A stretch of DNA of 64,000 bases. Source: Bacteroidaceae bacterium (GTDB lineage: Bacteria; Bacteroidota; Bacteroidia; Bacteroidales; Bacteroidaceae). The stretch covers positions 1-64,000 of the forward strand of contig JAFXTC010000001.1 in NCBI GenBank assembly GCA_017525235.1, written 5' to 3'. Below the pieces are notes generated by a model. That model had not been told where the DNA came from, searched no databases, and saw only the letters and a list, made by a program, of their open reading frames with translations. The translations under genes and the position numbers were made by a program. The stretch's first letter is position 1. Every line of letters begins with the position of its first letter. Positions 1 to 8,886 of this stretch are shown in pieces.

Positions 1-43
1 GCCCCCCTCACCCTCCCTTACGGGAGGGCCGGGGAGGGTCTGT
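1..43. repeat. REP-like palindromic element, copy 1
   Basis: A G/C-rich palindrome (CCCTCCC, TTA, CGGGAGGG at about 11-28) is followed by GGGGAGGGTCT. The same layout, a CTCCC/GGGAG hairpin followed by a second GGGAGGG(G)TCT, recurs at 58478-58510 and 59042-59073. This copy lies directly after the stop codon of the minus-strand gene ending at 46, so it could act as a 3' stem-loop for that transcript. It may extend past the left window edge. Confidence 0.6.
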
Positions 44-45
44 TT

Positions 46-3000
46 TTACTTCAAAATCTTCTTTCCACCAACAATGTTGATACCCTTCTGCAGCTTGCTG
101 ATGCGCTGACCGGCAATGTTGTAGATAGCACCATTGTTAAGCTTGTCGTTAACGTTAACGCTCTCAATAGCTGTCTCGTCATCCTCGTCGAAGGGATAGA
201 ATGACTTAACGTCGGCACCGGTGATTACCAAGTAACCCTTGCCTGCAGCAATCTTGGTATCGGGAGTTGCCTTAGCAAAGCCTACCTTATCATTAACCTT
301 AGCCAGGATGTACTGCGAACCATCGGCAGTTACCTCTTCCGTAGCAGCCTTCAGATCGTTAACAAGAGCCAGGTCTGCTGCCTTAGCCTTCTGATACATG
401 GTATAGGTACCTTCTTCGCCCTTCAAAACTACTGCCTCGTGAGCGGGGATAGCGGCTGTGGGCTCCAGATGAACATAGCCATACTCTATCTGAGCTGCGT
501 ATGCCTCTACACCTTCGGGAAGATCCTCGATGTAGCCGGGTGCAACGAAGGTTGCATAACCGTTTTCAGAGATTGTAACATCAACGGGGTTACCCTTATA
601 GTAGAGACGCCAGTTATCGGTAACAATCCAGTCACCGCCCTTAACATCTTCGCCACCATTACGGAAAACACCAATCTTCAGCTTGCCGTCAGCACCAACT
701 TCTGCCTCAATGGTATTGATGTAGGTTCCAACCTGGAAGAACTTGCCAGCATCGTAGCAACCATCGGGAATTACAATACCGCTTGCACCACCACGACCGT
801 AGCCTGGGCAGTTACCGCTACCATCAACGATGTTAACCAGAGGAACGCAGTTCTCTTCGCTGCCTGCAAAGAGGTAAGCCAAATTGCGAACATTACCCTC
901 ATCGGCACTTTCGAAGTTACCGTCACGATAGTAACCGCTCATCTGTACAGTGTACTTACCAGCGGGCAGACCTTCTACTTCCTGATTCAGATATACATAG
1001 CCAACATCCTTCGTGTTCCACATTTCGAACATGTAGTCACCACCTGCGGAGTTGCCCTTCCAGTTCCAAATGCCACCAGCATTGCGGTCCCACTTGGAGT
1101 CGTTGAGGTTGTCATTTGCAGCACCCTTGTCATCACCGTCGAAGTCGTTCTGCGAGAAGGTTGCCTGATGAATCATGTGACCCAGGTCAACAGGATTCTC
1201 AACTGTAGCCTTTTCAGCAAGAGCCTCGAACTCCTCGGGAGTTACAAGCAACCACTTGTTGAATTCGTTGTCAGCACCAGACTTATCAGTATCAACCTGC
1301 AGACGCTCGTCGTCGGTCATGCCGAGGTAGATGTTAGCACCGCTGTTGCTTGAGTTGATAATATGATATGTTCCATCATCGAGAGCTTCAAATGTCCAAG
1401 CCCAGCCTTCAGCAGTAGTAAAGTCTGCACCATAGCCGCAGTCAACATAACCGTTGTGACCGAGACCATCGTTAGCACCACGAACTCCGTTAGGCAAGTT
1501 GGTCTGGATAGCATAGCGGTTTTCACCGGATGTGTTAGCGTGGAGCACGCACTTAGCACCCATGTGGTTCAGAGAAGCATGGGTACCCCAGTCGTTACCG
1601 CCAGCCAGGAACATCTTGGCACCTACATTATATATATATGCTGTCAAGCCATCAGCAGGTTCACTACCCACGAAGGTCTCTGTGCGAGCATCAGCAACCA
1701 AGCGGCGTGTCTTACGCAATTGTGCAAGAGCTTTTTCTCTTCCTGCACGATAGTTAACACGTGCCTTTGCAAACGCGATTAAGTCAGCATCAAGACTGTC
1801 TCTTTCTGCAATAGCAATGGTAGCTTCCAAAGGAGTTGCTGTGCTGTTGAAGTCGTTAACCATGTTACCTGCGGTATAGAGACCACCGTCAGCATAACGG
1901 CCACCCCAGTTCTGATGAACGTGGAATGCAAATACGTTAACACTACCGTCTGTCTTGATGAGAGCCTTCTGAGAGTCGGTCAGACGAACAACTTCGTCTT
2001 CCTTCCAACCATCGGTCTCAGACCAAATCAACTCACCGTTAATGTAGTATTCGCAAGGAGCATCATCGTGAGCGGCGGGCATGTAAACTGTAGAAGGAAT
2101 CTCACCGTCAACGGTGAAGAAACGAACAGCATATACGTCGGCAGGTTTTCCGTCACCGAAGTTGGGCAGGACACCATCACCATAAGTCCAATCCAAGACA
2201 GAATAGTCTGGCTCATACCAAGCCTTACCGTCCTGTTTCTTAGGAGTACCAATTATCTTGTTGTAATTGGGGTTGCTCTCGTTCCAATCACCAAAGTCGA
2301 AATTGCCCTGAGCCACATAAGTCCATGCCTTGTAGGTTCCATTCCACTTTATTGAAGGAAGAATGCAGTCAGCAGTACCAACAGCTACCTCTGCAGTGCT
2401 GTTCATAGGAGCATTAAGGATAGCCTTACGAGCTGCAGCAAACTTAGTCAGCAACTGCTCGGGTTCAGCTTTGCTTACAGCAGTAATAGCTGTGGTAACA
2501 TCTGCGGCAACTGCCTCAGTAATTTCCCAGCCTTCAAATATTTCGCCCTTCAACTTGTTCAGAGAATCAACATACTCCAGACGAGTATTCTTCCACTCCT
2601 TATTGCTGATGAGTTTGAACTCTGACATCTGGATTGCATCGCCACTATAAGCAGAGTCAACCTCAATCTTGAAGTATGCGAATGTATCATCTTCATCAGA
2701 ATCTGAATAATCTGTGGTGAAGAATGCTGCAGTAAAGTTATCGGCAGGCAAAAGATCCTGGCCAATGCCCTTCTTTGTGTCAATCAATACCCAACTCTCT
2801 GCAGTACGGGTAGCAGCTTCGTCAGACTCGAAGTTACCACCATAGATTCGCCACTGTCTCCAGTTACGACCCGGACTGTTCTTGGTATCGTTACCGGTAA
2901 TCAGCATATAGTACTCGGGAGCAACTTTTTTATAGCTCTTGAAGATGTTGTATGAACCACCTTCAGGCATACCACCACCCCACTTGGTTTTGGAATCACC

Positions 3001-4971
3001 ATCAATCAACTTTGTCCAGTTCTCACCGTCGCCCCATGCTGTATTACCAGCAACGGAACGATAACCACCAGCAGCAAAGGCTGCTGACTCTTCGAGTTTC
3101 TCTTTCAAGGCAACCAATTCGTTGTAAACCTTAGTCAGGCGTACAGCATCTGCTGTGGTCTTCAACTCATTCAACAATGTGGCAAACTCTGTCTTGGCTT
3201 CCTCGTCTTCGGGCAGTACTTTCAAATTGTCAATATCAAATCCATCGAATGCAGCTACCAACGGCTCACGGATTGCCTCAAATTCTTCCTGAGTGCAAAG
3301 ATACATCTCAGACATCTGCTGCTGAGTACCGCCATGAGGTGCAAACACCTTTACCATATAATAAAGATAATCTTCTTTAACACCCTTATTGAAGTCGAAT
3401 GTTGCTGGATAGAAATTCTTCATGGGTAGGTACTCCTCGCTGATATCAGTTCTTTCGTCAATCAGTTTCCAACTTGTAGAACTGCTGTCTGCAGCAGCGT
3501 TGAAAGATTCGAAGTTACCGCCATAGACACTCCAAGTTTTCCAGTTACGATCTTTGTTATTTGCGGTGTCGTTACCTGTTACCAACTTGTAGAAGAAAGG
3601 CTTGAAGGCTGCCTTTGCGCGGAAGATAACATACTGCGGGAAGTTATTGCCGCCCCACTTAGTAGCAGCTCTGCCTTCACAACCGTCCTTGCCGTCAACC
3701 AACTGTGAATAGTGACCGTCGCCCCAGCACTTGTCGGCAGAACCTGCAAATGCTGCATAATTTGCACCATTTACAAACTGATTGATTGCCTGACCGATTA
3801 CATTGTTCTCTGCTTGGGCCAACTTGGCTTCAAGTGTCTCATATTCGCCAGCGCTTATGGCTGCTGCCAAAACATCGTCTAAGCCTAAGCCCTCAAAGAA
3901 TGTATTGTACTCCACGCACCAAGGATCGGTTTCTCCCAATGTAGCCTCATACCCTGCCTTAGTAGCCTTAGCATTGTTCACGAGACTTGTATAATACTCT
4001 GCATCTGTAAGATCAGAGGTACTTAACACGTGGAATTCACCTACCTGCGTCCAACCTGTGCTCTTCATGGCGTTCAAGGTCAGCTTGATATAGCGGAACT
4101 TGTCGGTTGTATTGCTGGGAGTAAACTCAAATGTAGTATAGTTAGCATTCTGGATTACTTCATCATCAACTACTTCATCTATAAGCGTCCAGGTGCTGTT
4201 GTCGTTAGAACCTTCAATCTTCCAGCTCATGGGAGCACGGTTGGCCCAGCTGCCATCATCATGGGTGGAGAAAGAATAGCTCTTCACGGCGTATGCCTGG
4301 CCGTCGCCAGTTTCGATAGTTACCCAATTCTTGGCGAGATTACTGCCTTCCCACTTCTGACCGAGCAGCAAGTCAACTGCCTTCTTAGAGTTATCCTGAG
4401 AAGCATCCTTCCACTTGTAGCTAACCACACGTTTTGTCTCACCCAGAATCTTGAACTCAGAAAGCTGAATCAATCCATCATAACGGTCTTCATTGTTATC
4501 TCTGTACTTCTTCCTCTCATTAAGGACAAGCTTGAAGTACTTGAATGGCTTAAGAACATTCTTTTCACAGAAGAAGCGTTGTGTATAAAAATTCTTTCGT
4601 TGAACCATTTCGTTACGGCCAAGGTCAGAGAGAGCGACCCAACCTTCTGCACCAGGATTAGCAGCAACTGTAGCGTCATTGGTTCCAAAGAGTTGCCATT
4701 TCCCGACGCAGCGGTCATACGCTTCATTGTCGTTGGCTGTGGTCATGTCATAGCCCCACACATAGACAGGCTCGGAAGCGGTAACCAACGCATAGACATC
4801 ATTACCACAATTTCCACAGAACTTGGTGTCCACATTGCCGTCGAACAGCTTGGCAACACCTTCGTTCCCTTCAAAATTTGTTCCCGCCGTACAGGTATAG
4901 GTTACCTGAGCGGATGCCGTCAATACCATCGCAAAGGCGGCAAACAACATTAAAAGTTTTTTTCTTCTCAT
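46..4971 (-). CDS. Giant secreted multi-domain discoidin-like protein with T9SS sorting tail
   Basis: A 1641-residue protein with an N-terminal signal peptide (MRRKKLLML ... TASAQ). It is a string of extracellular beta-domains. Two F5/8 type C (discoidin)-like modules lie in the first 340 residues. Two further modules around 400-570 and 640-790 each carry the phrase G-N-D-T ... R-N-W-x-x-W-x-x-Y-G-G-N-F (near 474 and 700). Helical linkers, a jelly-roll-like domain (about 880-1070), a ricin/trefoil-like domain (about 1140-1270) and a CBM-like domain (about 1280-1460) follow. The last residues (Y-N-I-A-G-Q-R ... K-G-I-N-I-V-G-G-K-K) match the Prevotella sorting tail, so secretion by the T9SS is likely. 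No catalytic domain is recognised; carbohydrate or surface adhesion is an inference. The ATG at 4971 gives a normal signal peptide. A divergent promoter lies about 165 nt upstream. Confidence 0.85.
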   Translation of the reverse strand: MRRKKLLMLFAAFAMVLTASAQVTYTCTAGTNFEGNEGVAKLFDGNVDTKFCGNCGNDVYALVTASEPVYVWGYDMTTANDNEAYDRCVGKWQLFGTNDATVAANPGAEGWVALSDLGRNEMVQRKNFYTQRFFCEKNVLKPFKYFKLVLNERKKYRDNNEDRYDGLIQLSEFKILGETKRVVSYKWKDASQDNSKKAVDLLLGQKWEGSNLAKNWVTIETGDGQAYAVKSYSFSTHDDGSWANRAPMSWKIEGSNDNSTWTLIDEVVDDEVIQNANYTTFEFTPSNTTDKFRYIKLTLNAMKSTGWTQVGEFHVLSTSDLTDAEYYTSLVNNAKATKAGYEATLGETDPWCVEYNTFFEGLGLDDVLAAAISAGEYETLEAKLAQAENNVIGQAINQFVNGANYAAFAGSADKCWGDGHYSQLVDGKDGCEGRAATKWGGNNFPQYVIFRAKAAFKPFFYKLVTGNDTANNKDRNWKTWSVYGGNFESFNAAADSSSTSWKLIDERTDISEEYLPMKNFYPATFDFNKGVKEDYLYYMVKVFAPHGGTQQQMSEMYLCTQEEFEAIREPLVAAFDGFDIDNLKVLPEDEEAKTEFATLLNELKTTADAVRLTKVYNELVALKEKLEESAAFAAGGYRSVAGNTAWGDGENWTKLIDGDSKTKWGGGMPEGGSYNIFKSYKKVAPEYYMLITGNDTKNSPGRNWRQWRIYGGNFESDEAATRTAESWVLIDTKKGIGQDLLPADNFTAAFFTTDYSDSDEDDTFAYFKIEVDSAYSGDAIQMSEFKLISNKEWKNTRLEYVDSLNKLKGEIFEGWEITEAVAADVTTAITAVSKAEPEQLLTKFAAARKAILNAPMNSTAEVAVGTADCILPSIKWNGTYKAWTYVAQGNFDFGDWNESNPNYNKIIGTPKKQDGKAWYEPDYSVLDWTYGDGVLPNFGDGKPADVYAVRFFTVDGEIPSTVYMPAAHDDAPCEYYINGELIWSETDGWKEDEVVRLTDSQKALIKTDGSVNVFAFHVHQNWGGRYADGGLYTAGNMVNDFNSTATPLEATIAIAERDSLDADLIAFAKARVNYRAGREKALAQLRKTRRLVADARTETFVGSEPADGLTAYIYNVGAKMFLAGGNDWGTHASLNHMGAKCVLHANTSGENRYAIQTNLPNGVRGANDGLGHNGYVDCGYGADFTTAEGWAWTFEALDDGTYHIINSSNSGANIYLGMTDDERLQVDTDKSGADNEFNKWLLVTPEEFEALAEKATVENPVDLGHMIHQATFSQNDFDGDDKGAANDNLNDSKWDRNAGGIWNWKGNSAGGDYMFEMWNTKDVGYVYLNQEVEGLPAGKYTVQMSGYYRDGNFESADEGNVRNLAYLFAGSEENCVPLVNIVDGSGNCPGYGRGGASGIVIPDGCYDAGKFFQVGTYINTIEAEVGADGKLKIGVFRNGGEDVKGGDWIVTDNWRLYYKGNPVDVTISENGYATFVAPGYIEDLPEGVEAYAAQIEYGYVHLEPTAAIPAHEAVVLKGEEGTYTMYQKAKAADLALVNDLKAATEEVTADGSQYILAKVNDKVGFAKATPDTKIAAGKGYLVITGADVKSFYPFDEDDETAIESVNVNDKLNNGAIYNIAGQRISKLQKGINIVGGKKILK

Positions 4972-5143
4972 AAAAAAATTTTTTAAGTTAATTGTTGTCT
5001 GTAATTAAGTTAATTATAGTGCGAAATCAACTTAACTTTCAGACGGTTGGTTGTTAGTTTTCATTATGGGTATGCCGACCTGCGCACTAAACTTGCCCGA
5101 AAAGCAATCAGACCGATAGCATATTTCTACATATTTATCTGCG

Positions 5144-5175
5144 CAAAGTTATATTTTTTTTAAATACAACCCAAA
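5144..5175 (-). promoter_or_regulatory. Bacteroidetes-type promoter for the 1641-aa protein
   Basis: On the minus strand, TAACTTTG (5144-5151, matching TAnnTTTG) is preceded at 20 bp by TTTG (5172-5175). The predicted start near 5137 leaves a leader of roughly 165 nt, long for this genome. Confidence 0.6.
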
Positions 5176-5193
5176 TATAAAGCATTTTTTTTG

Positions 5194-5201
5194 TACTTTT
5201 G
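5194..5201 (+). promoter_or_regulatory. -7 element for porP
   Basis: TACTTTTG matches TAnnTTTG. No good TTTG -33 box is visible at the right distance. A transcript starting near 5208 would make the ATG at 5210 nearly leaderless, which argues for the downstream ATG at 5270 as the porP start. Confidence 0.45.
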
Positions 5202-5269
5202 CCGTAAAAATGAAATTGAGCAAAAGGTTATACAATAAAACTATGTGCTCTGTCGTTATTAACTTTAGG

Positions 5270-6208
5270 ATGAAAAGACTACTATGGATCGGTTTACTGT
5301 TGACAAGTCTGAGTATGAAAGCTCAGTTTGATGCACCGTTTACCAATTCCTGGGCTTTACAGTCCTACTTCAACCCTGCAGCGGCAGGATTGGATAAACT
5401 GCTAAACATCAGGGCTGCCTACAGTATGCAGATGGTCGGTTTTGAAAATGCGCCGAAAACCATACTGATAACTGCCGACATGCCGCTTTTCTTTCTGGGA
5501 CCCAGTCATGGAGCCGGGCTTGGCCTTTACAACGACAAGGCCGCCATTTTCTCAACACAGAGAATTTTTCTGTCGTATGCCTATCATCATAAACTATGGG
5601 GCGGAAGAATGAGCATTAGCGTAAGGCCTGCATTCCTGATTGAAAAAACCGACGGCTCAAAGCTGGATGTGGTAGACAAGGACGACCCTGTTCTATCAAC
5701 AAGCGATGCAAAAGGACAGAAGTTCGACCTGGACATGGGACTCCGATATACCTACAAAAAGACATGGTATGCAGGAGCTAGCGTGATGCACCTCTTGGGA
5801 CCGACCATACAGATAGGTGATGACAGAACACGCGAGATTACCATCGACCCTGTTTTCTATATGACAGGAGGTTACAGGTTCCGCTTCCGCTACCCACGCT
5901 ACGCCATTTCTACAGATGCCATTCTGAGAACGGACCTAACATCGTGGAGAGGTGATATCACTGCCCGGTTTGAATATGATGGAGAGAAGCATAAGATATA
6001 CGGAGGCATTATGTACAGCCCCATGAATAGTGTGGGAATCCTGCTAGGATATAATTTCCACGGCATTAACATAGGCTACTCCTACGAGGCATATACAGGC
6101 GGAATTGGTGCACTGAACGGAACGCATGAGATTCTGTTAGGTTACCAAATGGAGCTGAACCTGGGCAAGAAGGGCAAAAATCTGCACAAAAGCGTGAGAC
6201 TGCTGTAG
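5270..6208 (+). CDS. porP: PorP/SprF family T9SS outer-membrane protein
   Basis: A 312-residue protein starting MKRLLWIGLL with a signal peptide ending near M-K-A-Q. The mature start (F-D-A-P-F-T-N-S-W, then N-P-A-A-A-G) is typical of the PorP/SprF family of beta-barrel proteins that act with the T9SS. An upstream in-frame ATG at 5210 adds 20 residues but lies only about 2 nt from the predicted transcription start, so 5270 is preferred. The gene opens the block porP-gldK-gldL-gldM-gldN, the order also found in Porphyromonas gingivalis (porPKLMN). Family membership is clear from context plus sequence; its exact role (scaffold or partner of the secretion ring) comes from the family, not from this sequence. 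Confidence 0.9.
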   Translation: MKRLLWIGLLLTSLSMKAQFDAPFTNSWALQSYFNPAAAGLDKLLNIRAAYSMQMVGFENAPKTILITADMPLFFLGPSHGAGLGLYNDKAAIFSTQRIFLSYAYHHKLWGGRMSISVRPAFLIEKTDGSKLDVVDKDDPVLSTSDAKGQKFDLDMGLRYTYKKTWYAGASVMHLLGPTIQIGDDRTREITIDPVFYMTGGYRFRFRYPRYAISTDAILRTDLTSWRGDITARFEYDGEKHKIYGGIMYSPMNSVGILLGYNFHGINIGYSYEAYTGGIGALNGTHEILLGYQMELNLGKKGKNLHKSVRLL

Positions 6209-6243
6209 AGAGTGAAAAGGGAAAAGTGAAGAGTGAAAAATTA
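6209..6243. repeat. Degenerate 7-bp-period tract after porP
   Basis: Five consecutive heptamers start right after the porP stop codon: AGAGTGA, AAAGGGA, AAAGTGA, AGAGTGA, AAAATTA. The reverse complement of almost the same heptamers occurs at 44534-44580. The rest of the 146-bp porP-gldK gap holds only AT-rich sequence and a direct repeat CAGATTACTC at 6283 and 6311; no promoter is seen. Confidence 0.6.
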
Positions 6244-6354
6244 ACATTATATATAATATAATAAGGTATAGGAGAGAAGAATCAGATTACTCATAAATAT
6301 TCAGAGTACTCAGATTACTCCGACAAAGAAATAAAATAACTAAACAAAAAAGAT

Positions 6355-7872
6355 ATGAAGACAAAGAGTCTGGTACTTTTCTTAGTGGCAATTCTATGCC
6401 TAACCCTGGCGGCATGTATGGGGTCGAATTCCTCGGCCAATGCTGTTGGAGGAGAACTGACAGGAGTCAGAGGTTCTGCAATGTCTGAACCAACTCCCTA
6501 CGGCATGGTTGCCGTTCACAAAGGTTCACTGAAAATTGGACTACAGGAAAACGATACCCTGTGGGGTGCCGAGTTCCCTGCCAGAGACATCAGTGTTGAC
6601 GGTTTCTGGATGGATGAGCATGAGGTAAGCAATGCCAAATACCGTCAGTTTGTAAACTGGGTACGCGACAGTATTATCCGTGAACGTCTGGCCGACCCTG
6701 CTTATGGAGGCGATGAAACCTATAAGATAGAGGAGGACAAGGAAGGCAATCCTATCACGCCCTATTTGAACTGGAGCAAACCTATCCCCTGGCGCAAGGC
6801 AAATGAAGATGAGGACCGTGCCATTCAGAGCGTGTATGTTATCCATCCCATCGACGGCACAAAGATGCTGGATGCCAAGCAGATGAACTACCGCTACGAA
6901 ATCTATGACTATGTAGCTGCTGCTCAGCGTAAATATCGTTTGGATCCTGAAGAGCGCGACCTGAATACCGACCATGCTGTTAGCAACGAGCAGGTGATGA
7001 TTAGCAAGGATACGGCATGGATTGATGACGATGGCAAGATTATCCGCCAGACCATTACCCGACCACTGAGCGGACCATGGGACTTCCTGAATACCTATAT
7101 CGTAAACATCTATCCCGACACAACCTGTTGGGTGAATGATTTCCAGAATGCCGATAATGAACGCTACATGAAACTGTACTTTAGCAATCCTGCCTACGAC
7201 GACTATCCTGTAGTAGGAATCTCATGGGATCAGGCCAATGCTTTCTGTGCATGGCGTACCAACTTCCTGATGAAAGGACTGGGCGGCTATGCCAAGCAGA
7301 TTCAGCGTTATCGCCTACCAAGCGAGGTGGAATGGGAGTATGCAGCCCGTGGCAAAGAAGGTAATCCCTTCCCGTGGACAAGTCTTGAAGTGAAGAGCGA
7401 CAAAGGCTGCTACTATGCCAACTTCAAACCCGACCGTGGAAACTATACCAAGGACGGTAGCCTCATTACCAGCAAGTGCGGTATCTTCAGTGCCAACAGC
7501 AACGGTCTCTATGATATGGCCGGTAACGTGGCAGAATGGACAAGCACAGTATATACAGAAGCAGGTGTGGAGAGCATGAGCGATATGAACCCCGACCTGA
7601 AATACAATGCAGCCAAGGAAGACCCATACCGACTGAAGAAGAAAAGCGTAAGAGGCGGTTCGTGGAAAGACCCCGAAAGCATGATTCGCAGTGCATGGCG
7701 TTCATACGAATACCAGAACCAACCTCGCTGCTATGTCGGCTTCCGCTGTGTTCGCACAATGGTAAGCGACAAGTCGGGCAGTACCCAGAAAGGCAAGGCT
7801 GGCAGTAAAGGCGGCGGTGGCAAGAAGATGTCAAGCGGACCAACCTTAAGTACAAGAAAAACGAGAAGATAA
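6355..7872 (+). CDS. gldK: T9SS ring lipoprotein GldK/PorK (SUMF1-like fold)
   Basis: A 505-residue lipoprotein: the signal sequence ends in L-A-A-C with the lipidated cysteine at 21. Most of the chain is a formylglycine-generating-enzyme (SUMF1)-like domain, with phrases such as V-G-I-S-W-D-Q-A-N-A-F, R-L-P-S-E-V-E-W-E-Y-A-A-R-G, G-L-Y-D-M-A-G-N-V-A-E-W and a final Y-V-G-F-R-C-V-R. In GldK/PorK this fold is structural: with GldN/PorN it forms the periplasmic ring under the outer membrane. The C-terminus is a basic, glycine-rich tail. The position between porP and gldL makes GldK much more likely than a true sulfatase-maturing enzyme. Confidence 0.92.
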   Translation: MKTKSLVLFLVAILCLTLAACMGSNSSANAVGGELTGVRGSAMSEPTPYGMVAVHKGSLKIGLQENDTLWGAEFPARDISVDGFWMDEHEVSNAKYRQFVNWVRDSIIRERLADPAYGGDETYKIEEDKEGNPITPYLNWSKPIPWRKANEDEDRAIQSVYVIHPIDGTKMLDAKQMNYRYEIYDYVAAAQRKYRLDPEERDLNTDHAVSNEQVMISKDTAWIDDDGKIIRQTITRPLSGPWDFLNTYIVNIYPDTTCWVNDFQNADNERYMKLYFSNPAYDDYPVVGISWDQANAFCAWRTNFLMKGLGGYAKQIQRYRLPSEVEWEYAARGKEGNPFPWTSLEVKSDKGCYYANFKPDRGNYTKDGSLITSKCGIFSANSNGLYDMAGNVAEWTSTVYTEAGVESMSDMNPDLKYNAAKEDPYRLKKKSVRGGSWKDPESMIRSAWRSYEYQNQPRCYVGFRCVRTMVSDKSGSTQKGKAGSKGGGGKKMSSGPTLSTRKTRR

Positions 7873-7894
7873 AAATGGGGCGGTCCAAAAATAT

Positions 7895-7934
7895 CGTTAT
7901 CACGTTATAACGATATAACGTAGCAACGAAAAGG
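7895..7934. repeat. Degenerate 8-bp-period tract between gldK and gldL
   Basis: Consecutive octamers each begin with CG: CGTTATCA, CGTTATAA, CGATATAA, CGTAGCAA, CGAAAAGG. The centre CGTTATAACG is palindromic. A similar octamer tract lies at 57768-57799. Confidence 0.5.
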
Positions 7935-7972
7935 CCGCAAATAAACAAAAACGAAAAAATTTAATAAAAGAT

Positions 7973-8824
7973 ATGAATCCTATAGCAAAACTGCAAAAGT
8001 GGATGGACTCCCCATCTGGCCAAGTGTTTATGAATTACTCCTATAGTTGGGGTGCTTCAATTGTTATCTTGGGTGCATTATTTAAATTAACACATATTGC
8101 CGGAGCCAATATGATGCTCTTCGCTGGTATGATTACCGAAGCCATCGTGTTCTTTATCTCTGGTTTCGAGAAGACATACGAGAAAGTGCCCAAAGCTGAG
8201 GGTGCAGAGGCTACCGGTGGTCAGACTGTGGTAGTAGCCGGCGGAAGTCCCTTACCCGAAGGTGCAGAGATTCCGGAAGGTCCTATTGTAATAGGTGGTG
8301 GTGCTCCAGTAATGGCAGGTGGTACACCTGTTGGCAACATTGACCCAGACGCACTGGCAGCAGGAACAGGACTGAGCGCTGCAGCAGCCAATTTGGCAGC
8401 TGCCGGACAAGCTGCCGCACAGGCACAGTTGGCGCTGGAACAGATACAGAATGGCGGTGCTGCCATCGACCCCAACCAAATCAAGGCTACAGATCCGGCA
8501 GCTATAGAAGAGGCTGTGAAGAACTATGCCGAGGAGTTGACAGAGCTGACAGAGGTGCTGGGACGCGTAAAGGCTCAGGCTGCACGCATGAGTACCGACA
8601 GCGAGGAAATGGAAAACCTGAACCGCACACTGACAGGCATTGCCACCGTATACGAATTGCAGCTACGCAATATCAGCAAACAGGTTAGCACTATTGAGCA
8701 GATTGATGAGCAAACACGCAAGATGGCTCAGCAGATTCAGGAGTTGAACGAAGTATATAGCCGCATGATTAAGGCACTCACCGTTAACATGGGGCCCGTT
8801 GCTGGAGTGAAGAGTGAAGAATGA
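7973..8824 (+). CDS. gldL: T9SS inner-membrane motor protein GldL/PorL
   Basis: A 283-residue inner-membrane protein. Two transmembrane helices lie at about residues 26-44 and 47-65, followed by a long cytoplasmic part with an Ala/Gly/Pro-rich linker (about 85-165) and a predicted coiled coil (about 185-275). GldL with GldM forms the proton-driven rotary motor that powers the T9SS. Glu56 in the second helix (M-I-T-E-A-I-V-F-F) is the likely equivalent of the key proton-coupling glutamate of Flavobacterium GldL; that assignment is by position only. The last residues (G-V-K-S-E-E) and the stop are encoded by a heptanucleotide tract that continues into the gap before gldM. Confidence 0.92.
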   Translation: MNPIAKLQKWMDSPSGQVFMNYSYSWGASIVILGALFKLTHIAGANMMLFAGMITEAIVFFISGFEKTYEKVPKAEGAEATGGQTVVVAGGSPLPEGAEIPEGPIVIGGGAPVMAGGTPVGNIDPDALAAGTGLSAAAANLAAAGQAAAQAQLALEQIQNGGAAIDPNQIKATDPAAIEEAVKNYAEELTELTEVLGRVKAQAARMSTDSEEMENLNRTLTGIATVYELQLRNISKQVSTIEQIDEQTRKMAQQIQELNEVYSRMIKALTVNMGPVAGVKSEE

Positions 8825-8881
8825 ATAATTGATTAGCGGTTAGCGGTTAGCGAATTGTTAATTATTAATTGTTAATTGAAT
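8804..8881. repeat. 7-bp-period tract covering the gldL end and gldL-gldM gap
   Basis: Phased heptamers run from the end of gldL (GGAGTGA, AGAGTGA, AGAATGA) into the intergenic gap (TTAGCGG, TTAGCGG, TTAGCGA, ATTGTTA, ATTATTA, ATTGTTA, ATTGAAT). The tract ends just before the gldM start codon. Confidence 0.65.
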
Positions 8882-8886
8882 TAAGG

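Noticed and set aside
439..1353. Long plus-strand reading frame opposite the 1641-aa gene
   Set aside because: It is antisense to a protein with a signal peptide, domains and sorting tail; its translation is low-complexity and matches no family. Other frames opposite the giant genes were dismissed for the same reason.
6355..7872. GldK as a true formylglycine-generating enzyme for the sulfatase at 56148
   Set aside because: The fold is shared, but its place in the T9SS operon identifies it as the ring lipoprotein; a Ser-type sulfatase is matured by a radical-SAM anSME, not a SUMF1-type enzyme.
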